Source: a virus. Taken from it: DNA of 64,000 bases. This document shows, in pieces, positions 50,180 through 57,254 of the stretch; position 1 is the stretch's first letter; every line of letters starts with the position of its first letter. The DNA lies in IMG/VR virus record IMGVR_UViG_3300046170_000148, positions 1 through 64,000 of that record; one strand, written 5' to 3'. The notes beneath the pieces were generated by a model. The model did not search any database. It saw nothing but the letters and a program-made list of their open reading frames with translations, and was not told where the DNA came from. The position numbers and the translations under genes are program-made.

Positions 50180-50884
50180 ATGGCATTACCCAAGTTAAAT
50201 GATACACCGAAGTATGAACTAGAAATCCCTTCCACAGGAAGTGTAATATCATATCGGCCGTATCTTGTCAAGGAAGAAAAAATTCTTCTTATGGCATTTG
50301 AGTCGCAAGACCAGAAACAAGCAATGAGAGCAATGGTAGACACGGTTGCTGCCTGTGTGTATGAGGATATAAATCCACAATCACTGACAACCTTTGATGT
50401 TGAATATATGTTCTTACAAATTCGTTCCAAATCTGTTGGTGAAACATCAACGATTGGTGTGAAGTGTTCTGAGTGTGAACATCAGAATGAAGTGGTTATC
50501 CCTGTTGGTGACATCAAGATTCCAAAATCAGATGTGAGTAAACTAATTGAACTTACCCCAGAGATTTCTATTGAGATGACATACCCAAAATTCAATGAAG
50601 TCGTTGATGGATATGAAGAGGGTAAACAGGAAAGTAAATTTGCATTTGAACTAATTGAAAAAAGTATTGGTGCAATCATCACTCCTGATGAGAGAATCAA
50701 CACCAACGAAGTTAAATCAGTCGAAGTAAAAGAATTTGTTGAATCCATGACAACCGCACAGTTGTCTATGGTATCAGACTTTGTAGAACAAATGCCTACA
50801 CTGAAACATGACATCGAATTCAATTGTTCGAATTGTAGTTCAGATAATAAACAAGAACTGAGAGGGGTCGCTGATTTTTTCTGA
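50180..50884 (+). CDS. gp26: Baseplate hub assembly protein gp26 / tail assembly chaperone (zero-frame product)
   Basis: 234 residues: MALPKLNDTPKYELEIPSTG, YRPYLVKEEKILLMAFESQD, and a zinc-ribbon-like Cys pair at 96/99 (KCSECEHQ) with a second at 216/219 (NCSNCS). This is the T4 base-plate (gp26/gp51) family, required for hub assembly. It ends LRGVADFF at a TGA that directly follows the slippery heptamer T TTT TTC. A -1 shift there would add 60 residues and reach a stop 8 nt into the tape-measure gene. The order chaperone-extension-tape measure is that of lambda G/GT. Confidence 0.85.
   Translation: MALPKLNDTPKYELEIPSTGSVISYRPYLVKEEKILLMAFESQDQKQAMRAMVDTVAACVYEDINPQSLTTFDVEYMFLQIRSKSVGETSTIGVKCSECEHQNEVVIPVGDIKIPKSDVSKLIELTPEISIEMTYPKFNEVVDGYEEGKQESKFAFELIEKSIGAIITPDERINTNEVKSVEVKEFVESMTTAQLSMVSDFVEQMPTLKHDIEFNCSNCSSDNKQELRGVADFF
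50875..50881 (+). promoter_or_regulatory. Candidate programmed -1 ribosomal frameshift site
   Basis: T TTT TTC in the correct zero-frame phase (GAT TTT TTC TGA), followed immediately by the zero-frame stop. A purine-rich AGAGGGG lies 7 nt upstream and could pair with 16S rRNA as a stimulator. Downstream, CTCTCATGAGAG could form a short hairpin, but it is weak. Confidence 0.65.
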
Positions 50885-51063
50885 TAAGCCTCTCTCATGA
50901 GAGTTTAGTGAATCATTATAATACGAACTTTTCTATGATGCAACACTTTAAATACTCATTAACGGAACTGGATATGATGATGCCGTGGGAGAGGGAAATA
51001 TATGTCAGTATGTTATTGCAACACCTAGAAGAAGAAAAAGAAAGAGCAAAACAAAATGGCTGA
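50882..51063 (+). CDS. -1 frame extension of gp26 (transframe C-terminal domain)
   Basis: In the -1 frame CTG at 50881 follows the slippery site and 60 codons run to TGA at 51061. The peptide LISLSHESLVNHYN, MMQHFKYSLTELDMMMPWER and a Glu/Lys-rich helical end has no start codon of its own with a ribosome site (only internal ATG/GTG). It overlaps the tape-measure ATG (51056). It is either the transframe domain of a tail chaperone or the normal C-terminus of gp26 after a lost T. Confidence 0.65.
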
Positions 51064-52591
51064 GATGAACGCCGTCACTGAACAACTAAAACATAACAGT
51101 GAACAACAACAAGAAGACGCAAAAGAGAACCGCGAAGTTCTTAGTAAAATTGTCGGCAAATTTGCTGAGATGTTCAAACGTGATGACCGTAGTAAACTTG
51201 ATGCACTTGAATCCCAAAGGGATAAAGATAAAAAGGCAAAAGAAACACTTGCACCATTAGCAAAGGTCAGTGCTAAAGATATTCTGTCTCCAAGCGGAAT
51301 ACTTGGTGTTGCGGGTGCGGGTGCAGTCGGGGCTATTGTTGGTCTTGCATCAGCCTATGCAAACTTCTATAAAGATTTGTTTCAAAGAATCGCTGGTGGT
51401 GATAAGAATGGTAAGAAAGGATTCTTTGGTCTTATGAGAACACGGATTCTCGCACCATTCAAAAATTTCATGATTGGGTTTACCAAGATTGGAGCTGAGA
51501 TAAATGCTGGTGTGAAAGGTCTAAAAGAACTCAAAGTTTCAGACTTTACCACTAAAATGGCTAAACTAGGTGCAACACTAAGATTGTCACTCGCTGGTGG
51601 TATTCTCAAACCGTTTGGTGATTTGGTTCGTGGAATAATTGAGCCATTCAAATTCTTGAGAGAAAATTTCAAATCTTTCGGGGTTGATAAAAATCCTGTT
51701 ATACGAGCAATCTCTAATTTTGTTGGAGTGTTTGGCCGCTTTCTTGGTTTCTTTGTTGGAATAATTGGTAGAGTATTCTCAGCGCCATTTGTTTTTGCAT
51801 TTAATTTCGTTAAAGAACTGATTACTGGTGAGGGTGATATTGGACAAAGAATTGTCACCGGCCTCCTAGAAGGTGTTCGAGGTGTCATCAACTTCTTTAT
51901 CTTTGACTTCGTTGAAATCATAACAGGTGGGTTAAGAAAAGTATCTGAATATTTCGACTTTGAATTTGGTGTAAAAGTTGCAGATGCTTTTGATAAAACT
52001 ATTGGAAAAATAGGTGATGCATTCAACGAAGCGTTTGACCTTTTGACAGGATTTGTCTTGGGTGAAGATTTGAATGAATTAGCAAATAATTCACCAACTC
52101 TTCAAGCGTTTGTAGAATGGCTTAAACTTGGTTGGTTGAGAGACGGAGTTGCAGAACTTTTTTCCTTTGCTGACAATTATGTAAAAGAAAGTATCATTCC
52201 AAAAGTAAAGAGTATTTTTGACTTCGTTGGTGAACTATTCGACAGATTGGTTCAAAACGTAAAAAGCTTTATAAAAGACAAACTTGGAATAACAGACGCC
52301 GGTGAAGTGCAAGGCAATGCTTTTCAAGATGTAAATCAAGCTGATTTGTCTGATGAACAACGCAAGTTCTTAGAACAAAGAAATCAAGCACTACAGAAAA
52401 TTAAAGAAGAAAACCTACAGGGTGATGCATTGAAGTCACGTCTCGATGCAATCAATAAGTTGGCAACAGAACAAGGTGTTGCAGGAATGAACTATGTGGA
52501 CAATAGCACTGGTGCAATTTATCAGTCAGCAAACTCATTTATTCAAGACTACTCGGCTGCAACCGACGATACCGACAAGAAGCCTAATTAA
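51056..52591 (+). CDS. gp29: Tail tape-measure / baseplate hub protein gp29
   Basis: 511 residues (T4 gp29: 590). An N-terminal charged coiled coil (residues 1-75) is followed by a Gly/Ala hydrophobic segment GVAGAGAVGAIVGLASAYA (~83-101) and several more hydrophobic helices (FLGFFVGIIGRVFSAPFVFA, LEGVRGVINFFIFDFV), the hallmark of tape-measure proteins. The C-terminus is polar and ends TDDTDKKPN. It sets tail length and is shielded by chaperones. The start overlaps the gp26 -1 extension by 8 nt; a terminator follows the stop. Confidence 0.8.
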   Translation: MAEMNAVTEQLKHNSEQQQEDAKENREVLSKIVGKFAEMFKRDDRSKLDALESQRDKDKKAKETLAPLAKVSAKDILSPSGILGVAGAGAVGAIVGLASAYANFYKDLFQRIAGGDKNGKKGFFGLMRTRILAPFKNFMIGFTKIGAEINAGVKGLKELKVSDFTTKMAKLGATLRLSLAGGILKPFGDLVRGIIEPFKFLRENFKSFGVDKNPVIRAISNFVGVFGRFLGFFVGIIGRVFSAPFVFAFNFVKELITGEGDIGQRIVTGLLEGVRGVINFFIFDFVEIITGGLRKVSEYFDFEFGVKVADAFDKTIGKIGDAFNEAFDLLTGFVLGEDLNELANNSPTLQAFVEWLKLGWLRDGVAELFSFADNYVKESIIPKVKSIFDFVGELFDRLVQNVKSFIKDKLGITDAGEVQGNAFQDVNQADLSDEQRKFLEQRNQALQKIKEENLQGDALKSRLDAINKLATEQGVAGMNYVDNSTGAIYQSANSFIQDYSAATDDTDKKPN

Positions 52592-52592
52592 A

Positions 52593-52616
52593 AAAGGGTG
52601 ACCGAAGCCACCCTTT
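52593..52616. terminator. Bidirectional terminator between convergent gp29 and gp32
   Basis: AAAGGGTG / CACCCTTT, 8-bp stem with 8-nt loop, preceded by A-rich and followed by TTTC sequence, right after the gp29 stop and 26 nt from the gp32 stop. Confidence 0.7.
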
Positions 52617-52641
52617 CTCATCATCCATAGGAGAATGAATC

Positions 52642-53562
52642 CTAGTCTTCCGCAGCGAGTTTCGCGAAGTAAGACAGTGTGTCATCATCGTCATCGGTTG
52701 ATGCGATGGCAGGTTCAGGCGCAGACTGAATGACTTGCGGTTCTGTTGCTTTTGGTTCAACAGTCTCGGCAGTCTGTGTCAGTGCTTCGTTCTTGACAGT
52801 TGCACCACCACCTGTTGCTTGACCCAGAACAGTTTCGAGACGTGCTTTCAACTCATCATAGGTTTTGTAACTTGATGCATCGGTGAACTCAGTGACCTCG
52901 TGCAACTGATTGTAGGTTGCTTCGAGTTTGGTCTCATCGGCATCGAACAACGCAGCGGGTGCTTTGAACTCTGACTTGTCATAGTTACGATATCCTGCAA
53001 CGTTACGAATCTTCAGTTGGAAGTTCGCACCAGCCCAGAAGTCAAACGGATTGATTGGTGTTTCGCCAGGAAACTCTGGTTGCATCTTGTCCATAACCTT
53101 ATCAAAGATTTTCTTACCATAGTCATACAGGAATACCTTACCCTCATTCTGAGGATTGGCAGGGTCACTGATAACAATGATGTTAGAGACGTGATGCAGA
53201 CGGCGTTTCTGTTTACGCGCAGTTTCTTTGTCTTCCTCGATACCAGAGTTCCAAAGACGTGAGTTGTATTCACTCACAGGGTCATTGTTACCCAGAGTAG
53301 TCAGAGACTTCTCAACATACCATTGACCAGTCGGGCCTTTGAAGAAGTGGTCGAAGTAACGAACCCACGGGAGTTCCTGACCTTCGACAGCAGGAAGAAA
53401 ACGAATCTCTGCGTATCCGTTACCAGCGTCATCGACAGTTGGTTTCCAGAAACGTAGGTCTTCATATTTGTTTTTGGTTTGTTTTGTGCCAGACATTTCT
53501 TGGGCAGCAGATGCCAGTTTAGAAATATCAGGACGATTAGATTTTAGATTTGCAAAAGACAT
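52642..53562 (-). CDS. gp32: Single-stranded DNA-binding protein gp32
   Basis: 306 residues (T4 gp32: 301). Features in order: N-terminal self-association region (MSFANLKSNRPDISKLASAA), OB-fold core with DLRFWKPTVDDAGNGYAEIR, SEYNSRLWNSG, NPQNEGKVFLYDYGKKIFDK and ANFQLKIRNVAGYRNYDKSE, and an acidic tail ending DDDDDTLSYFAKLAAED that binds replication partners. No Cys is present, so the zinc-binding site of T4 gp32 (one His, three Cys) is missing. A strong sigma70-like promoter lies upstream. Confidence 0.95.
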   Translation of the reverse strand: MSFANLKSNRPDISKLASAAQEMSGTKQTKNKYEDLRFWKPTVDDAGNGYAEIRFLPAVEGQELPWVRYFDHFFKGPTGQWYVEKSLTTLGNNDPVSEYNSRLWNSGIEEDKETARKQKRRLHHVSNIIVISDPANPQNEGKVFLYDYGKKIFDKVMDKMQPEFPGETPINPFDFWAGANFQLKIRNVAGYRNYDKSEFKAPAALFDADETKLEATYNQLHEVTEFTDASSYKTYDELKARLETVLGQATGGGATVKNEALTQTAETVEPKATEPQVIQSAPEPAIASTDDDDDTLSYFAKLAAED

Positions 53563-53598
53563 TTGTATTCTCCGTATATTTGCGTATTATGTGTATTC

Positions 53599-53627
53599 AT
53601 TGTATCATAATATAGTGTATTTGTCAA
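53599..53627 (-). promoter_or_regulatory. sigma70-type promoter for gp32
   Basis: TTGACA (53622-53627), 17-nt spacer, TACAAT (53599-53604), all on the minus strand, ~37 nt upstream of the gp32 ATG. A near-consensus host promoter, suggesting early expression. Confidence 0.75.
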
Positions 53628-53636
53628 TACATTTAT

Positions 53637-53912
53637 TTATTCGGATAAGGATTTTGAGTTACCCTTATCCAGATAATTGAGTTTCATTGCTTCCATCTCA
53701 ATTCTCTGCTTAATTGATGTGGAGAGATATTTCTTCACATCTTCAACCTCTATCGTATTTTCTAGACAGAGGTGAATTACAGCGTCCATATAGGACAGAC
53801 TGTTTCGTTTAACGGTGTCCTCAATCATACGAGAGAACTTCTTCTTACTTAGAAAGTTTGCCTCCTCGTTTGAGTCAGAGTCAACACCACCAATAATTAA
53901 ATCAACCTTCAA
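53637..53912 (-). CDS. gp33: Late transcription co-activator gp33
   Basis: 91 residues (T4 gp33: 112). The segment SLSYMDAVIHLCLENTIEVE, DVKKYLSTSIKQRIEMEAMK, LNYLDK matches the T4-family gp33, which links gp55-bound RNA polymerase to the gp45 clamp at TATAAATA promoters. The only usable start is TTG at 53912, as an in-frame TGA lies 4 codons upstream. The TTG overlaps the end of the repaired upstream gene, so coupling is likely. Its presence agrees with the late promoters in the window. Confidence 0.85.
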   Translation of the reverse strand: MKVDLIIGGVDSDSNEEANFLSKKKFSRMIEDTVKRNSLSYMDAVIHLCLENTIEVEDVKKYLSTSIKQRIEMEAMKLNYLDKGNSKSLSE

Positions 53913-54358
53913 GTTCTTCTTTCAACTCCTTAGACCACATACCAACATCATCATACCAGACACCGACTGTGCGTTTCACTTCACCGTATTCATCATAAAG
54001 CTTTCGCAAGACAACGATATTTAATTTTACTCTCACGGTCTTCTCCATAACGAAAGTCTAACCAGACACCACTAGTCAAATATTTTTTCATATTATAGAT
54101 GTAGACTTCAAGGTCTTTGTATTGGGCTCTCTCAGTATACTTACTAGATTTCTTGAGATGCCTAATACCTTTTAGTTCCAACTCACAGGACTTAATCCAT
54201 TGCTTCACTTTCTTCCAATGAAGGTAATGGTCTTCAGGAAGGTCACGAATACTCTCGTGAACTCCCATCCGACCATCGTGACCTCGTGCTGCCCGTGCTT
54301 TCGCAAGACGTTCAGACGCAGCCTTCTTCTGTTCCGCAGTGAGTTTTCTCTTTGCCAT
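53902..54358 (-). CDS. Conserved marine T4-like hypothetical protein, frame interrupted by one extra base
   Basis: Starts at ATG 54358 (MAKRKLTAEQKKAASERLAK) with GVWLDFRYGEDRESKIKYRC, then leaves frame at the TTT of 53997-53999. Removing one base gives LAKAYDEYGEVKRTVGVWYD and DVGMWSKELKEELEG, ending at 53902 inside the start of gp33, 151 residues in all. The restored length and C-terminus match what I recall of a protein always upstream of gp33 in cyanophage-like genomes. Basic and helical; function unknown. Confidence 0.75.
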
Positions 54359-54361
54359 ACA

Positions 54362-54628
54362 CTATATAGTGTCGAAAGTTTGCAAAGTATTTACACGGAA
54401 AGAACGCCACCCCTCTACATCAAGGTCATAAACACGAACAACTTCTTTTTTATCTTGAAGATGTTTTCTCCTGTCAGGGTCACCATCAGGACGAGGAATG
54501 TAATCCTCTTTCAGTGTAGCTCGCATGTTGCGAACTTGACCATCTTTCACTTTGATGAAAGACAGACGAACAATTCCATTTTCTAATTGTTCGATTATAT
54601 TATCATATGTTAAATCAATTCCAGTCAT
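54362..54628 (-). CDS. DUF2693-type small protein (SH3-like barrel)
   Basis: 88 residues from ATG 54628 (MTGIDLTYDNIIEQLENGIV), preferred to 54634 for Shine-Dalgarno spacing. LSFIKVKDGQVRNMRATLKE and VYDLDVEGWRSFRVNTL are the DUF2693 signatures (KxDG-x-R-x-M-x-AT ... EGWRSFR). Function unknown; widely found in T4-like phages. It overlaps the previous gene's end by 14 nt. Confidence 0.75.
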   Translation of the reverse strand: MTGIDLTYDNIIEQLENGIVRLSFIKVKDGQVRNMRATLKEDYIPRPDGDPDRRKHLQDKKEVVRVYDLDVEGWRSFRVNTLQTFDTI

Positions 54629-54776
54629 TGTCATATCCTACTGTGTCTTGATAAGAGTTGGTAACACCAATCTCATCGAAATAATCTTTTGTGTCATTCC
54701 AATACAGAACGTCACGGTTATCATAGTCACCTTCGAACAGGTCTTCAGCAACTTTCTTTTTACGGCGGTCAATCAT
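54615..54776 (-). CDS. Small acidic hypothetical protein
   Basis: 53 residues from ATG 54776 (MIDRRKKKVAEDLFEGDYDN), sharing TAATG with the upstream gene. Tyr/Asp/Asn-rich C-terminus (QDTVGYDNDWN). Not recognised. Confidence 0.6.
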   Translation of the reverse strand: MIDRRKKKVAEDLFEGDYDNRDVLYWNDTKDYFDEIGVTNSYQDTVGYDNDWN

Positions 54777-55315
54777 TATGCACACTCCTTCCACCAATCA
54801 GGTTCATCACGATTTGTCCATTTAGCAAATGAACGTTTCTCATTCAAGTAGTAGAAGCGATATGCATCTACTGGGTCTTCGCGTTTGCAATAGTCAGGCA
54901 TTGCTTGAGCGAATTTCGTCAATCCCACTTTGGGGATGTTCTTAGGTATGTTGAGTAGTATATCAGATAAACGAGTATCTGTCAAGTGATATTTTCCATA
55001 CCGATGTGTATATTCTTTACACGCACTACGAAAGTGACGATACAACCAGAAGTAGTTATCATCAGACTCACGCAACCAGATATTTGATGGGTGGTTGACA
55101 TGAGATGCCTTGTAGAGTTGATTGTCAAGTGTTGGATGTTTCCAACGAGCAATCTTACGGCCATTCACAGTCTTACCATAATAGTGTTCACCATCAAGCA
55201 CACGATGTGCGGTTGACATTAGTTGAGCATACTCGACAATCATCTTGACAACATGTTTGTCAAGCATCATCTGGGCTGCCTTGATAGGGTCATTGTCTAG
55301 GTGAAAGATATTCAT
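54776..55315 (-). CDS. Conserved marine phage protein with His-rich helical core
   Basis: 179 residues from ATG 55315 (MNIFHLDNDPIKAAQMMLDK), which overlaps the upstream TGA as ATGA. Conserved blocks: HVVKMIVEYAQLMSTAHRVL, WLRESDDNYFWLYRHFRSAC and VGLTKFAQAMPDYCK. I recall this as a common protein of marine T4-like phages, sometimes annotated as a pyrimidine-dimer glycosylase-like protein, but no denV-type catalytic N-terminus is visible, so I leave it unassigned. Several conserved His and Asp could bind metal. Confidence 0.7.
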   Translation of the reverse strand: MNIFHLDNDPIKAAQMMLDKHVVKMIVEYAQLMSTAHRVLDGEHYYGKTVNGRKIARWKHPTLDNQLYKASHVNHPSNIWLRESDDNYFWLYRHFRSACKEYTHRYGKYHLTDTRLSDILLNIPKNIPKVGLTKFAQAMPDYCKREDPVDAYRFYYLNEKRSFAKWTNRDEPDWWKECA

Positions 55316-55455
55316 TTCGGTAAGCACCCCACAATATGTTTGACGGTATCGACTTCCTTGAGAATCTCATAGGCATTCACACAGTGATTATAACTGGTGA
55401 ACTCCACGACTTCGACACTACCTGTCATCGTAAATAAAACTAGAAAATACATCAT
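55312..55455 (-). CDS. 47-residue protein with hydrophobic N-terminus
   Basis: ATG at 55455 or 55452 (MMYFLVLFTMTGSVEVVEFT...), ending KHIVGCLPK with ATGA overlaps on both ends. The first ten residues are hydrophobic, a possible short membrane anchor or signal. Operon context (overlap on both sides) is the main evidence. Confidence 0.5.
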   Translation of the reverse strand: MMYFLVLFTMTGSVEVVEFTSYNHCVNAYEILKEVDTVKHIVGCLPK

Positions 55456-55715
55456 ACCAAATTCTCAATCTCTTTTAATACATCAGCAACTTCTTGAAAG
55501 GTCAAATGACCAATCACATCATCAGCGATAGTTGTATTGTAACACAAGTTTCCATTAATGTCAAGCACCGCGACTTCGAAAAGTCCATCGGTGTTGCCAT
55601 ACGAACTCTGATTACAAATCACAGATGCACCGTATCCATTATCAAAAGTATATGTATTCTGATACTGATTACGTTTCCTTATCGACACATGACTTACATT
55701 ACGCTCCGACTGCAT
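55452..55715 (-). CDS. Conserved small protein of marine T4-like phages
   Basis: 87 residues from ATG 55715 (MQSERNVSHVSIRKRNQYQN), overlapping the upstream gene by 17 nt. The core NTYTFDNGYGASVICNQSSY, GLFEVAVLDINGNLCYNT, DDVIGHLTFQEVADVL is a strongly patterned domain seen repeatedly in cyanophage-like genomes. No known function. Confidence 0.7.
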   Translation of the reverse strand: MQSERNVSHVSIRKRNQYQNTYTFDNGYGASVICNQSSYGNTDGLFEVAVLDINGNLCYNTTIADDVIGHLTFQEVADVLKEIENLV

Positions 55716-55947
55716 TGTAGTAACCCTCCGCTTGAACACGAAACTTAGCTTCATTCATAATCTGTTCTTTGACGAACAACTCTGAGCCTGTGAACCACGC
55801 ACACGCATCCTGCATGTCGTTGAACTCAGCAATCGGAATGACCGTATCAATCGGGTCTTTCCAGTTGTCCATGCCTTCTGTGAGAGTGTCAAACTTCTCA
55901 CGGAGAACATCAATACGTTCATCAGTAGCAAATGTCAATAACGCCAT
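55699..55947 (-). CDS. Small hypothetical protein
   Basis: 82 residues (MALLTFATDERIDVLREKFD; FNDMQDACAWFTGSELFVKE). Acidic, mainly helical. Shares ends with both neighbours in the early operon. Not recognised. Confidence 0.6.
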   Translation of the reverse strand: MALLTFATDERIDVLREKFDTLTEGMDNWKDPIDTVIPIAEFNDMQDACAWFTGSELFVKEQIMNEAKFRVQAEGYYNAVGA

Positions 55948-56147
55948 TACAGAACCTCCACAACCATTTTGATAAAGTCTTCTAGGGGCATATCAACTTC
56001 CCAGTCTTTTAGACCCTCAACCGTAACATAGTCACGGCGGTCACTGCCAGGCCCATCAAGGACACTAGTGAGTGTGACAGTCTTCTCAACCGAACCCGCA
56101 ACAGGCTCCCATGCATTCACAACAATTTGTTTACCAATCAATTCCAT
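55947..56147 (-). CDS. Small hypothetical protein
   Basis: 66 residues (MELIGKQIVVNAWEPVAGSV; DGPGSDRRDYVTVEGLKDWE), beta-rich. First gene after the sigma70-like promoter at 56175-56203; its stop abuts the next start. Not recognised. Confidence 0.6.
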   Translation of the reverse strand: MELIGKQIVVNAWEPVAGSVEKTVTLTSVLDGPGSDRRDYVTVEGLKDWEVDMPLEDFIKMVVEVL

Positions 56148-56165
56148 AATCTTTTATCCTTTCGA

Positions 56166-56321
56166 CTATACTTGATTATTACATATCTCGCGGAATTTGT
56201 CAAGCAAAAAATACTCATTAGTGTGAATATATTGTTCGAACTCGTAAACCTCTTGACCAAACGCCTTACGCTCTTTACAGTTCTCGCGATACATCTCACG
56301 AAGGAAAAGTTCAAAATTCAT
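56166..56321 (-). CDS. 51-residue hypothetical protein
   Basis: ATG 56321 (MNFELFLREMYRENCKERKA) to TAG at 56166. Charged, helical, two Cys. It is 12 nt after its neighbour's stop and the only frame filling this gap; it also contains the promoter at 56175-56203. Confidence 0.5.
   Translation of the reverse strand: MNFELFLREMYRENCKERKAFGQEVYEFEQYIHTNEYFLLDKFREICNNQV
56175..56203 (-). promoter_or_regulatory. sigma70-type promoter for the small-gene operon
   Basis: TTGACA (56198-56203), 17-nt spacer, AATAAT (56175-56180) on the minus strand, 28 nt upstream of the ATG at 56147. It lies in the end of the preceding small coding region. Confidence 0.6.
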
Positions 56322-56333
56322 CAGTCTACCTTT

Positions 56334-56588
56334 CTAATAATTCCACTTAGAGAACCCATGACGAGCATCAAACTTCAACATCGTTCTTCCACTGCCACGC
56401 TTATCACTCCTGTAATTAGCAATCTGCACCTTCAAATGATTAGACTTATCCCAGTCTTTATTCTTCCGTGCCACTCTCAGTTCTGTATTAAGTCTCTTCC
56501 AGATACGCTCATTGGCTGCTTTACGCTCCGCCTCTATACTCTTTAGAAGGTCTCGCTTATTCTTCCACTCATGCCATATATAAAACAT
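56334..56588 (-). CDS. Basic hypothetical protein
   Basis: 84 residues (MFYIWHEWKNKRDLLKSIEA; RGSGRTMLKFDARHGFSKWN), rich in Lys/Arg, probably nucleic-acid binding. The ATG overlaps the upstream TGA as TGATG. Not recognised. Confidence 0.55.
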   Translation of the reverse strand: MFYIWHEWKNKRDLLKSIEAERKAANERIWKRLNTELRVARKNKDWDKSNHLKVQIANYRSDKRGSGRTMLKFDARHGFSKWNY

Positions 56589-56743
56589 CAGTTCACCTCA
56601 CGAAACTGATAGAGGAACATCTCTGCGTCACGCAAGTGCATGAACCCTTCGATATATGTTTCCTGTTGAAACGGATAGACCCTGACTTCCCACAGTCCGT
56701 CTTTAGTCTGACCCAAAAATTCTACCATAGTTTCAGTATGCAT
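56588..56743 (-). CDS. 51-residue hypothetical protein
   Basis: ATG 56743 (MHTETMVEFLGQTKDGLWEV) to TGA at 56588, overlapping both neighbours. The pattern VEFLGQTKDGLWEVRVYPFQ suggests a small beta domain. Not recognised. Confidence 0.5.
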   Translation of the reverse strand: MHTETMVEFLGQTKDGLWEVRVYPFQQETYIEGFMHLRDAEMFLYQFREVN

Positions 56744-56888
56744 CGTTCATATCCTCTCCAAATTCTTCAATCAAAGCATCGTGTTCAGGCGTTCCTGCAT
56801 AATACTCACAGAAACTATCTACACAGTGGCCACTGATATCGTTGTCTTCACCACAATAGTCACACTGTCCATAATCAAATTCATCCAT
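56733..56888 (-). CDS. Small Cys/His-rich protein, putative zinc ribbon
   Basis: 51 residues from ATG 56888 (MDEFDYGQCDYCGEDNDISG). CxxC at residues 9-12, then HC (21-22) and a Cys at 26 provide four possible zinc ligands. It is the first gene of the leftward early operon, behind a sigma70-like promoter. Confidence 0.55.
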   Translation of the reverse strand: MDEFDYGQCDYCGEDNDISGHCVDSFCEYYAGTPEHDALIEEFGEDMNDAY

Positions 56889-56917
56889 AATGTATTCCTC
56901 TCTCAATCTCTATATAC

Positions 56918-56946
56918 ATATTACGACAAAAAACATCTTTTGTCAA
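56918..56946 (-). promoter_or_regulatory. sigma70-type promoter for the leftward early operon
   Basis: TTGACA (56941-56946), 17-nt spacer, TAATAT (56918-56923) on the minus strand, 30 nt upstream of ATG 56888. Confidence 0.7.
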
Positions 56947-56958
56947 GTGTTTTTTTCA

Positions 56959-56966
56959 TATAAATA
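56959..56966 (+). promoter_or_regulatory. T4-type late promoter for the rightward 57-59.6 kb operon
   Basis: TATAAATA on the plus strand, 18 nt before ATG 56985, with AAGGAG as ribosome site in between. Diverges from the early promoter 13 nt away. Confidence 0.7.
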
Positions 56967-56984
56967 GAAGAAAAGGAGACTGAC

Positions 56985-57254
56985 ATGTCTGACGAATTAT
57001 TTGATTTTGGGTTTACCCTTGTAGATGAGAACGAACTGGAAGCAGTCCAGACTGCCACCGCACAGGTCGCATCAGTGTCCTCTAACGTGGAAGAGACCCA
57101 AGAGAAACTCAATAAACTCTATAATGCAATCCAACCGTTGTTGAACAACCTGAAGTTGAATCCTGAAAAGGAATACATCCTATGGCCTAATCGCACGGAG
57201 AAGATTGAACAGTTCGAAGACCATATTCAATCAATCTATCAAGGCGATAAGTAA
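56985..57254 (+). CDS. Conserved small coiled-coil protein
   Basis: 89 residues (MSDELFDFGFTLVDENELEA), followed by a coiled coil (residues ~20-50) and KEYILWPNRTEKIEQFEDHI. I recognise the opening as a protein common in marine T4-like genomes; function unknown, perhaps virion-associated since it is behind a late promoter with AAGGAG. It overlaps the next ATG. Confidence 0.7.
   Translation: MSDELFDFGFTLVDENELEAVQTATAQVASVSSNVEETQEKLNKLYNAIQPLLNNLKLNPEKEYILWPNRTEKIEQFEDHIQSIYQGDK

Noticed and set aside
50890-50905. Strong stimulatory hairpin or pseudoknot after the gp26 slippery site
   Set aside because: CTCTCATGAGAG allows only a 4-bp stem with 4-nt loop; no convincing pseudoknot seen.
51382-52026. 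214-codon minus-strand frame over the tape measure
   Set aside because: Antisense shadow with Pro/Ser/Lys bias; gp29 on the plus strand has context and coding pattern.
56889-56984. Phage origin of replication
   Set aside because: AT-rich and divergent, but no iterons or known origin motif; promoters explain the sequence.
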